A DNA stretch of 45,621 nucleotides, from NCBI GenBank assembly GCA_020436125.1, contig JAGQYK010000025.1, positions 1 through 45,621 on the forward strand, in the 5' to 3' direction. The stretch is from Cyclobacteriaceae bacterium. GTDB taxonomy: Bacteria > Bacteroidota > Bacteroidia > Cytophagales > Cyclobacteriaceae. This document shows positions 1 through 8,199 of this stretch, piece by piece (position 1 is the first letter of the stretch; every line of letters starts with the position of its first letter). The notes beneath the pieces are model-generated. The model worked only from the letters and a program-made list of their open reading frames with translations, was not told the origin of the DNA and did not search any database. Position numbers and translations under genes: made by a program.

Positions 1-1
1 T

Positions 2-3000
2 AAAGATGTGGCTGACCTTGACATGGTAGGTAAAGATGCAGGGAAGCTGTTTTCATTTAAACCATCAATAGATGGGAAAGCGGTGTGGCTTGATATGAGA
101 ACCATAGAATATACTCCAGAAAATAGAATGACATCTGGTCAGACTTATGAGCTGGATTTTTACCTCTCAAAATTGATGTCCGTTCCAAAAGGACTTGAGA
201 CTTTCAATTATTCATTCAGAGTCATTCCGCAAAACTTTGGGTTGACTGTTGATAACATTCTCCCTTATGTAAAAACAGAATTGACCAGACAAAAAATTGA
301 AGGAACCCTCTCAACAGCAGACTTTGCGGAGAAAGATGCTGTTGAAAAGATGTTGGTGGCACAGCAAGACGGGAAAATACTTTCGGTCTCATGGGCCCAT
401 GCCTCTGATGGGAAACAACATGCCTTTACTGTTGAGGAAGTGGCTCGCAAGGAAGCCCCTTCAGTAGTTCGCCTGGCTTTGGATGGTGAAGCGCTCGGAA
501 TAGATCAAACCGCCAATGAGGAAATTCAGGTGCCTGCTCTAGGTGACTTTACAGTGACCAATGTGAAAGTAGATCAGGCAGCTTCGCAGTCAGTAGTAAT
601 TCAGTTTTCAGATCCACTTAAGGAAAAACAAAATTTAGATGGGCTCATACGAATAGAAGGTTTGGGTAGCCTCGAATATGAAATCAAAGATAATGAGATC
701 AGAGTGTATCCTCCCGCCCGACAAACCGGAAGCAAATCGCTAACCCTTGAAGCGGGGATAAGAAATATTTTGGATTATAGAATGAGCAAAAGAAACTCAT
801 TCGATGTGCAATTCGAGCAGGTGAAACCAGCAGTTAGGTTTACAGGTAAGGGTTCTATTCTGCCCAGTACAGATGGACTTATCATGCCATTTGAAGCTGT
901 GAATATAAAGGCCGTTGATGTGACGATATTGAAAATATATGAACAGAACGTGCTTCAGTTCTTGCAGGTAAATAATTTGAATGGCAATTCGGAACTAAGA
1001 AGGGTAGGAAGTCCAGTTTTAAAAAAGAAAGTGTCGCTTGACAATGCAAGTGTAACTGATTTTGGAAAATGGAATCGTTTTACCTTAGACCTTTCTACAC
1101 TGATCAATACGGAACCGGGTGCCATTTATCAGGTCAGACTCAATTTTAGAAAATCATACCTGGCTTATGTATGCGATGGCATGGTGGAAGACACTTCTCT
1201 ATCCAACGAAATGTCTGGGTTTGAGGAGGAGAATTGGGATCAGATGGAAATGGATGAAGGAAGTTATTGGGATTCGTATGAAGACTATTATTATGGTGAT
1301 GATTATGACTGGAGACAACGGGACAATCCATGTCACTCTTCCTACTACAACAGTAGTAGGTCAGTAAAAACAAACGTAATTGCTTCGGATCTTGGTTTAA
1401 TCGCCAAACGAGGAGGCGATGGAAGTACGATTGTTTTTGTGAATGATCTAAGAACTACGGAACCAGTTTCAAATGTTCAATTAGAACTTTACGATTTTCA
1501 GCAGCAGGTGATAGGTACATCTACGACTGGTGCGGATGGTAAAGCAACTTTTACCTCTAAGAAAACGCCATTTGTTATTTTGGCAAAAAATGGAAGTCAG
1601 CGAGGTTATTTGAAATTGAATGATGGTGAATCTTTATCCCTGAGCAATTTTGATGTGGGAGGTGAACGCGTGGATAGGGGATTGAAAGGATTTTTATATG
1701 GAGAAAGAGGAGTGTGGAGACCAGGTGACTCTCTCTACCTTACTTTTCTATTAGAAGATAAACTTAAACTTTTGCCAGCGAATCACCCAGTGGTTTTTGA
1801 AATGCAAAATCCACAAGGACAAATCACAAATCGCCTTGTGCGCTCAAGCGCGGAAAATGGTTTCTATAAATTTGCTACAGCCACGTCTCCAGATGACCCA
1901 ACAGGTAATTGGTTGGGTAGAGTGAAGGTGGGTGGGACACAGTTTACCAAAACGCTAAAGATTGAAACGGTCAAGCCGAATCGATTAAAAATCAATCTTG
2001 ATTTTGGTGTTGATAAGCTTACGGCTGCCAACGACAATGTTTCGGGGAATCTACAGGTGAATTGGCTGCACGGAGCTCCTGGAAAAAACTTGAAAGCAGA
2101 ATTTGAAGTCATTCTTAATAAGGCTCAAACAAAGTTTGATCGCTATCCGGATTACACTTTCGATGATCCGACCATAGATTTCTATAGCGAATCGCAAACT
2201 GTTTTTGAGGGATACACTGATGAGGAAGGTAAAGCGACTGTAAATGCATCAATTAGCGTTTCAGAATCAGCTCCAGGGAAATTAAATGCAATTTTCAGAG
2301 GAAAAGTTTTTGAGGAAAGTGGCAACTTTAGCATAGACAGGATAAGCATTCCCTATTATCCATACACATCATTTACGGGCTTACGTTTGCCGAAAGGCGA
2401 CAAACGAGGCATGCTGCTTACGGATACCGTACAGCGAGCTGAAATAGTAACTGTAGATGCAGATGGCAACCCGGTTTCTCATAGTGGTATTGAGATGTCT
2501 CTCTATAAAGTAGAGTGGAGATGGTGGTGGGACAACTCCGAAGACAATGCTAATTACATGTCTGGCAGGTATTCTAGGCCTGTAAAAACTGGAAAAATAA
2601 ATACGGTTAACGGAAAGGGACACTGGGATTTTCAAATTGACTACCCTGAGTGGGGAAGATTTTTTGTAAAGGCATATGATCCAGTTTCTGGTCATAGCAC
2701 TGGTAAGTTCGTGTATATCGATTGGCCGGGTTGGGCCGGTAGAGCCAGAGGTAATTCTACTGGAGCTACCATGCTTTCGTTTTCATCAGACAAACCAATG
2801 TATAACATTGGAGAGAAAGCCAACCTAGTTATTCCAGGTAGCGGACAAGGAAGGGCATTGGTAAGTGTTGAAAACGGTAGTAAGGTAATACAAACTTATT
2901 GGGTAGATACGCAAAAGGGCGATAACCAATTTGCTATTGACATCACACCCGAGATGACACCCAATGTGTTTATTCATACCACTTTATTGCAACCTCATTC

Positions 3001-5383
3001 TCAAACAGTCAATGATTTACCCATTCGATTGTATGGAGTAATACCGATTCAGGTGGAGGATCCACAAACACATTTAGAGCCAGTGATTGAAATGCCTGAT
3101 GTGTTAGAACCGGGTAAAGAGGTGGTGATAAAAGTTTCTGAAAAGAATAACAGAGACATGACTTATACTTTGGCTGTTGTGGATGAAGGTCTTCTTGACC
3201 TCACCAAGTTTACCACACCGGATGCGTGGCAACGGTTTTATGCCAGAGAAGCACTGGGTGTGAAAACATGGGATTTGTACGATCAGGTGATGGGTGCATT
3301 TGGAGGAAGAATAGAAAGGCTTCTGGCCATTGGTGGAGATGGTGAACTGAGTAGCAAAGAGGATGATAGCAAGGCGAATCGATTTAAGCCAGTGGTAAAA
3401 TTTTTCGGCCCTATTACACTTGATGGGAGAAGTAATGAACATCGGTTTATTATGCCACAATATATAGGGTCAGTGAAGACCATGCTGGTGGCAGGTTATG
3501 AGGGGGCTTATGGAAAAACAGACAAGGCAACACCAGTAAGAAAGCCGCTCATGGTGTTGGCTACTTTACCACGTGTACTCGGACCAGAAGAGAAATTGAA
3601 ATTACCCATCACCCTCTTCTCTATGGAGAAAAGCATTCGTGATGTAAAAGTAGAGGTCAAAGTATCTGGGCCGCTTACTTTACCCAATGGCAGCAGCAAG
3701 TCTGTAAACATGAATGGTAACACCGACTTTACTACTGATTTTGAATTGGCAGTGAAAAGCGAAACTGGATTTGCGAAAGTTGAGGTTACCGTATCGTCTG
3801 GTAATTACAAGGCAACTGATGTAATTGATATAGAGGTACGGAACCCTAACCCGCCTGTAACCAAGGTGCAGGATAATTTTGTTATAGCAGGAAAGTCATG
3901 GAGTGCTTCAATAACTCCTATTGGTGTGGTGGGTACCAATACGGCTACGTTGGAAGTATCGAGTTTGCCTCCGGTGAACTTGGGGCAGCGACTAAAATAT
4001 TTGCTTAACTACCCTTACGGCTGTATAGAGCAAACCACATCGTCTGTGTTCCCACAATTGTACCTGGATCAGATAATGGTGGTGAATGATCAGCAAAAAA
4101 ATAAAATGCAAGCTAATGTAAAGGCAGCGATCGACAGACTTCGCCTCTTTGTCACTCGTGATGGTGGCTTTGCTTACTGGCCAGGTGGCGATGATTCTGA
4201 TAGTTGGGGATCGACTTATGCCGGGCATTTCCTAGTGGAAGCTTCATCCAAAGGATATTTTGTTCCCAACGATATGCTTAAAAGATGGAAAAAATACCAG
4301 AAGGATAAAGCACAATCGTGGCGGTCAGGTAAAGAGTACAGCAGAGGAGAACTCATTCAGGCTTATCGCTTATACTCTTTGGCTTTGGCTGGCAGCCCTG
4401 AGTTAAGCGCCATGAACCGGCTGAGAGAGGCAGATTTATCAGCATCATCCAAATGGATGCTTGCAGCCGCTTACGTAAAGGCAGGACAACCTGAAGCTGG
4501 AAAAAGTTTAATTGCCAATGTTTCTACTAAGGTATCGCCTTATCAAGAGATGGCGTATACCTATGGTTCTGATTTAAGAGATAAAGCAATCATCTTGGAA
4601 ACACTATTGATGTTAGGTGAGAAGACAAAAGGGTTCGAACTCCTGAAGGAAATATCGACCGAATTGAGCAATTCCAATTCGTGGATGAGTACGCAGACTT
4701 TATCCTGGTGTTTAAAGGCTGTGGGTTCTTTTGCAAGCTCAGAGCAAAAAGGAAACATCAAGTTTACTTATACATTCAACGGTAAGGAAGTTTCTGCAAG
4801 TACAGAATTGCCCATTGCCCAGATTGAATTACCAATTGATCAAACAAACTCGGGTTCATTACAATTTGCAAATACGAGTGGAGGATCTCTTTATGTGAGT
4901 GTGATACAGGGTGGTGTACCCGCGCGTGGCGCAGAAGAGGATGAGGAAAGCAATTTGAAGATGGCTATCTCCTACGCGGATACCAAAGGCAATCCAATTG
5001 ACCCTGTCCAGCTAGAGCAAAGTCAGGAGTTTGTAGCAACAGTAACGGTAGCTAATCCGGGTCTAAGAGGTGCCTATAAAAACCTGGCACTGAATCAAAT
5101 ATTTCCAAGTGGTTGGGAGATTAATAACTTGAGGCTGGAGGAAGTGGAGGATAGATTGAGTGGAGATATTCCAACTTATCAGGACATCCGTGATGATAGG
5201 GTATATACCTATTTTGATTTAGGGCCTAATCAAAGAAAAACATTTAAGGTGCTGCTCACTGCAAGTTATGCTGGATCGTATTATTTGCCTGCTGTGAGTT
5301 GTGAAGCAATGTATGATCGAGCAGTGTATACCAGGAAGAAAGGGAAAGTAGTAGAAGTACTAAAGGCAAATGTTAATCAATAG
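2..5383 (+). CDS. Alpha-2-macroglobulin family protein, 5' end outside the window
   Basis: Bacterial alpha-2-macroglobulin: a large periplasmic, membrane-anchored protein thought to trap attacking proteases by a thioester. The frame is open at the left edge, so the start and lipoprotein signal lie upstream; the GTG at 8 is only the first start-like codon inside the window. About 1790 residues are visible. The thioester motif CIEQ, preceded by YPYG, is encoded at 4022-4033, so this is a thioester-bearing member. Macroglobulin-like beta domains fill the N-terminal two thirds, with the conserved stretch ASDLGLIAKR near residue 460 and GLLDLTKFTTP near residue 1065. A helical thioester domain follows CIEQ. 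An acidic, tyrosine-rich loop lies at about residues 405-447. The stop is 9 bases before the next gene. PbpC, its usual genomic partner, lies three genes downstream. Family assignment is very firm. Confidence 0.95.
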   Translation, partial: KDVADLDMVGKDAGKLFSFKPSIDGKAVWLDMRTIEYTPENRMTSGQTYELDFYLSKLMSVPKGLETFNYSFRVIPQNFGLTVDNILPYVKTELTRQKIEGTLSTADFAEKDAVEKMLVAQQDGKILSVSWAHASDGKQHAFTVEEVARKEAPSVVRLALDGEALGIDQTANEEIQVPALGDFTVTNVKVDQAASQSVVIQFSDPLKEKQNLDGLIRIEGLGSLEYEIKDNEIRVYPPARQTGSKSLTLEAGIRNILDYRMSKRNSFDVQFEQVKPAVRFTGKGSILPSTDGLIMPFEAVNIKAVDVTILKIYEQNVLQFLQVNNLNGNSELRRVGSPVLKKKVSLDNASVTDFGKWNRFTLDLSTLINTEPGAIYQVRLNFRKSYLAYVCDGMVEDTSLSNEMSGFEEENWDQMEMDEGSYWDSYEDYYYGDDYDWRQRDNPCHSSYYNSSRSVKTNVIASDLGLIAKRGGDGSTIVFVNDLRTTEPVSNVQLELYDFQQQVIGTSTTGADGKATFTSKKTPFVILAKNGSQRGYLKLNDGESLSLSNFDVGGERVDRGLKGFLYGERGVWRPGDSLYLTFLLEDKLKLLPANHPVVFEMQNPQGQITNRLVRSSAENGFYKFATATSPDDPTGNWLGRVKVGGTQFTKTLKIETVKPNRLKINLDFGVDKLTAANDNVSGNLQVNWLHGAPGKNLKAEFEVILNKAQTKFDRYPDYTFDDPTIDFYSESQTVFEGYTDEEGKATVNASISVSESAPGKLNAIFRGKVFEESGNFSIDRISIPYYPYTSFTGLRLPKGDKRGMLLTDTVQRAEIVTVDADGNPVSHSGIEMSLYKVEWRWWWDNSEDNANYMSGRYSRPVKTGKINTVNGKGHWDFQIDYPEWGRFFVKAYDPVSGHSTGKFVYIDWPGWAGRARGNSTGATMLSFSSDKPMYNIGEKANLVIPGSGQGRALVSVENGSKVIQTYWVDTQKGDNQFAIDITPEMTPNVFIHTTLLQPHSQTVNDLPIRLYGVIPIQVEDPQTHLEPVIEMPDVLEPGKEVVIKVSEKNNRDMTYTLAVVDEGLLDLTKFTTPDAWQRFYAREALGVKTWDLYDQVMGAFGGRIERLLAIGGDGELSSKEDDSKANRFKPVVKFFGPITLDGRSNEHRFIMPQYIGSVKTMLVAGYEGAYGKTDKATPVRKPLMVLATLPRVLGPEEKLKLPITLFSMEKSIRDVKVEVKVSGPLTLPNGSSKSVNMNGNTDFTTDFELAVKSETGFAKVEVTVSSGNYKATDVIDIEVRNPNPPVTKVQDNFVIAGKSWSASITPIGVVGTNTATLEVSSLPPVNLGQRLKYLLNYPYGCIEQTTSSVFPQLYLDQIMVVNDQQKNKMQANVKAAIDRLRLFVTRDGGFAYWPGGDDSDSWGSTYAGHFLVEASSKGYFVPNDMLKRWKKYQKDKAQSWRSGKEYSRGELIQAYRLYSLALAGSPELSAMNRLREADLSASSKWMLAAAYVKAGQPEAGKSLIANVSTKVSPYQEMAYTYGSDLRDKAIILETLLMLGEKTKGFELLKEISTELSNSNSWMSTQTLSWCLKAVGSFASSEQKGNIKFTYTFNGKEVSASTELPIAQIELPIDQTNSGSLQFANTSGGSLYVSVIQGGVPARGAEEDEESNLKMAISYADTKGNPIDPVQLEQSQEFVATVTVANPGLRGAYKNLALNQIFPSGWEINNLRLEEVEDRLSGDIPTYQDIRDDRVYTYFDLGPNQRKTFKVLLTASYAGSYYLPAVSCEAMYDRAVYTRKKGKVVEVLKANVNQ

Positions 5384-5392
5384 TTTTGAGTT

Positions 5393-5752
5393 ATGAGTGA
5401 TCAGGAGTTTGTATTGTTTGATTTAAAAGTGGAGACCATCGAAGGGGATAAACCATTTGTGTGCAGTCACAAGGTGGGCGATGCGTTTGAAGTGAGAGGG
5501 GAAAATATTCACTTTCCTCCCGACCGTCCCTTTTCTTTATACGCGTTGGCGGCATTGCTTCCCTTGCTTCCACCTAAGCAACGACCACTGAATAAATTTG
5601 ATTGGATGGCAACGGATCATATTATCGCATGTCCCGATCCTCATTGCGGGGCACGATTCAAAATAAGTAGAGTAGGTAAGCGAACATTCAACCGATCGGA
5701 TACTACGATCGTACCTTTGCCTGAAGAAAACGATGACTGGTTAGAGAACTAA
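5393..5752 (+). CDS. TIGR04076 family small protein
   Basis: A 119-residue soluble protein that I match by eye to the TIGR04076 family, whose function is not known to me. Matching features are the N-terminal segment with KVGDAFEVRGENI, the central helix LYALAALLPLLPPKQRP, and the C-terminal CPDPHCGARFKISR. The cysteines of CPDPHC plus Cys24 could bind a metal, but this is inference. There is no signal peptide or membrane segment. Its stop codon overlaps the ATG of the aldo/keto reductase by one base (TAATG), so the two are probably translationally coupled and may act together. It starts 9 bases after the macroglobulin stop, which suggests a shared transcript. Confidence 0.8.
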   Translation: MSDQEFVLFDLKVETIEGDKPFVCSHKVGDAFEVRGENIHFPPDRPFSLYALAALLPLLPPKQRPLNKFDWMATDHIIACPDPHCGARFKISRVGKRTFNRSDTTIVPLPEENDDWLEN

Positions 5753-6801
5753 TGGAAGTAGAAAAAATTGAATTAGCAACGGGGTTTCAAATATCGAGAA
5801 TTATTAAGGGTGGGTGGCAGTTGTCGCAAGGTCATAGTCAGGGAGTAAACAATGATCCTGTTGAGGATATGTTTGCTTTTGCAGAGGCTGGGATCAATAC
5901 TTTTGACTGCGCTGATATTTACACTGGGGTAGAAGAACTTATAGGTAAATTTCTTACTGAAAGAAAAAGGAGGTTAGGATCCAATTCAGATATTAAAGTA
6001 TTGACCAAGTTTGTTCCTGATTACGATGATCTCGCATCGATGGATAAAAATTATGTTCAGAAGATCATTGATCGTTCATTGCAACGACTCGGTCAGGAAC
6101 GATTGGATATGGTGCAATTCAGTTGGTGGACTTATGATGTTCCGCGCTGGGTTGAAACTGCTCACTGGTTGCAAGAACTACAACAGGATGGGAAAATCAA
6201 TTTGATCTCTGCCACTAACTTTAATACCGCATCTACAAAAGATATGGTGGATGCAGGGATAAAGCTTTCCACACTACAAGTTCAATACTCTTTGTTGGAT
6301 AATCGTCCGGAAAATTATTTGATTGACCTCTGTAAAAAAGAAGGGATGTATCTCTTATGTTATGGAACAGTGGCAGGTGGATTTTTTAGCAAGAGATGGC
6401 TTGGTGCATCAGAGCCTAACGCACCATTCGAAAATCGATCACTGGTCAAATACAAATTGATGATCGATGAGTTTGGTGGATGGGAATTATTTCAACAATT
6501 GCTCGTTGCCCTGAATACTATTGCGGATAAACACGATGTCGATCTGACCAATGTTGCTTCCAGATATATTCTTGATCGTTCAAGTGTTGGTGGAATAATT
6601 ATTGGAGCGAGAACCATTGCCCACTTAGGCTCTAACATGAAGGTGTTTTCTTTTCAATTAGATCAAAATGATAATACTCTTATTGATAAGGTACTATCTC
6701 AGCGAAAAGGCCCTCCTGGAGATGTATTTGATATCGAAAGAATCAAAGAGGGGCCGCATGGTGCAATCATGAAATACAATTTAAATCAGCAGCAAGCTTA
6801 G
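5752..6801 (+). CDS. Aldo/keto reductase family protein with altered catalytic tetrad
   Basis: A 349-residue TIM-barrel protein of the aldo/keto reductase superfamily, expected to be an NAD(P)H-dependent carbonyl reductase. Tetrad residues Asp52 and Tyr57 (DCADIY) and Lys86 (LTKF) are in place. The fourth position, normally His in a VQFHWW-type motif, is Ser124 (codon AGT at 6121-6123, motif VQFSWW). The late barrel strands (CYGTVAGGFFS) and the C-terminal cofactor region (SVGGIIIGAR) look normal. The start is fixed by the TAATG overlap with the gene before it. The stop is only 4 bases before the transporter start. Substrate unknown. The His to Ser change could mean altered chemistry (for example a reductase of another bond type) or a subfamily trait. 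Confidence 0.9.
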   Translation: MEVEKIELATGFQISRIIKGGWQLSQGHSQGVNNDPVEDMFAFAEAGINTFDCADIYTGVEELIGKFLTERKRRLGSNSDIKVLTKFVPDYDDLASMDKNYVQKIIDRSLQRLGQERLDMVQFSWWTYDVPRWVETAHWLQELQQDGKINLISATNFNTASTKDMVDAGIKLSTLQVQYSLLDNRPENYLIDLCKKEGMYLLCYGTVAGGFFSKRWLGASEPNAPFENRSLVKYKLMIDEFGGWELFQQLLVALNTIADKHDVDLTNVASRYILDRSSVGGIIIGARTIAHLGSNMKVFSFQLDQNDNTLIDKVLSQRKGPPGDVFDIERIKEGPHGAIMKYNLNQQQA

Positions 6802-6805
6802 GTGT

Positions 6806-8176
6806 ATGGCTGATAACAGTTCTTCCAGAGGTTGGTCCTCAAATTATTTATTTCTATTGGCTTCTATTGGGAGCACAGTGGGTCTGTCTAACATCTGGAA
6901 GTTTACCTATTTGGTAGGCGAGAACGGTGGTGGCGCTTTTGTATTAATCTATTTGATTTCACTTTTATTAATTGGTATCCCGGTACTGGTGGCTGAATTG
7001 ATGATTGGCCGAAGGGGAGGACAAAGCATAGTGGGAAGTATGCTTGTATTGAGTAAAAAAGAAGGGATAAGTAAACACTGGCAATACTTTGGTTCGATTG
7101 CATTGTTAGGTGTGTTCTTTATTCTTAGCTTCTATTGTGTGATAGCAGGTCTTACGATTGACTATGCGACTTTTTCTTTGATGGGCTCATTGTCTCATTT
7201 GGATGCACAATCAGCAGTGAGTTATTACAATGATATTTTGGGAAGCCCACTTCGGATAATGTTTTTTCAGGGATTGTTTGTGACAGCTACTGTTTGGATT
7301 GTGGCCAATGGTGTACAGGGTGGATTAGAGAAATCAGTAAGCTGGATGATGCCAGCGTTATTCATCATACTTGTTGTTTTACTTTTTTATTCAGCCATAA
7401 CTGGAGAATTTGTTAAGGCACTTCGATTTATGTTCACTCCCGATTTTTCTAAGCTTACACCTGCTGTAGTGATGACTGCATTCGGTCAGGCTTTTTTCTC
7501 CCTGGGTGTAGGATTGGGTGTGATGTTGACCTATGGCGCATACATGTCAAAGGACTCATCCATACTCGGCTCTGCTGTTACTATTTCTTTTGCGGATGGC
7601 TTTGCCGCTATCTTATCCGGACTGGCCATATTCCCAATTGTTTTTCAATATGGACTATCGCCTACGGAAGGTCCTGGACTTTTATTCATGACCTTACCCA
7701 TTGCCTTTGGCCAAATGCCAGGAGGAGGTTTTGTAGGAGCTTTGTTTTTTGTTCTTTTGGTATTTGCTGCCTTGTCATCATCGATTTCATTATTGGAATC
7801 CATTATATCCAGGTTGGAGGAGGTGTCTAGCTGGGGAAGGAAAAAGATCACTATTGTGGCCGGCATTTTATTATGGGTACTGGGATTAGGGACAGTGTTT
7901 TCATTTAATATTTGGTCCGATTTTACTCCTTTTGATATGATCAAGCCACTGGAGGGTAAGACTATCTTTGGTCTGATCGATTACTTTGCTTCAAATATTT
8001 TGATGCCAGTATGCGGGATTTTAATGGCCATCATTGGAGGCTGGGTGCTTTCCAAAGAATCGAGTAAATCCGAATTGAATATTAAGGATGAACGCCTTTT
8101 TCATATTTGGCGATTTTTGGTTCGCTATATAGCGCCAGCAGCGGTTCTTATTATTTTTATTTCTAACCTGAGCTAG
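6806..8176 (+). CDS. Sodium-dependent transporter of the NSS (SLC6/LeuT) family
   Basis: A 456-residue inner-membrane protein with about 11 hydrophobic segments, a normal size for bacterial neurotransmitter:sodium symporters, which import amino acids or related molecules with sodium. The first membrane segment carries the family signature: GSTVGLSNIWKF followed by ENGGGAF. The sodium-site Asn of LeuT (Asn27) is kept, and the extracellular gate Arg30 of LeuT is replaced by Lys, a conservative change. A later helix has the SLGVGLGVMLTYGAYM pattern expected for segment 6 to 7. It starts 4 bases after the aldo/keto reductase and is followed 23 bases later by pbpC. The substrate cannot be read from sequence; an amino acid is the usual case. 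Confidence 0.93.
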   Translation: MADNSSSRGWSSNYLFLLASIGSTVGLSNIWKFTYLVGENGGGAFVLIYLISLLLIGIPVLVAELMIGRRGGQSIVGSMLVLSKKEGISKHWQYFGSIALLGVFFILSFYCVIAGLTIDYATFSLMGSLSHLDAQSAVSYYNDILGSPLRIMFFQGLFVTATVWIVANGVQGGLEKSVSWMMPALFIILVVLLFYSAITGEFVKALRFMFTPDFSKLTPAVVMTAFGQAFFSLGVGLGVMLTYGAYMSKDSSILGSAVTISFADGFAAILSGLAIFPIVFQYGLSPTEGPGLLFMTLPIAFGQMPGGGFVGALFFVLLVFAALSSSISLLESIISRLEEVSSWGRKKITIVAGILLWVLGLGTVFSFNIWSDFTPFDMIKPLEGKTIFGLIDYFASNILMPVCGILMAIIGGWVLSKESSKSELNIKDERLFHIWRFLVRYIAPAAVLIIFISNLS

Positions 8177-8199
8177 AAGGGCTTAAATTCATAGTTGCT

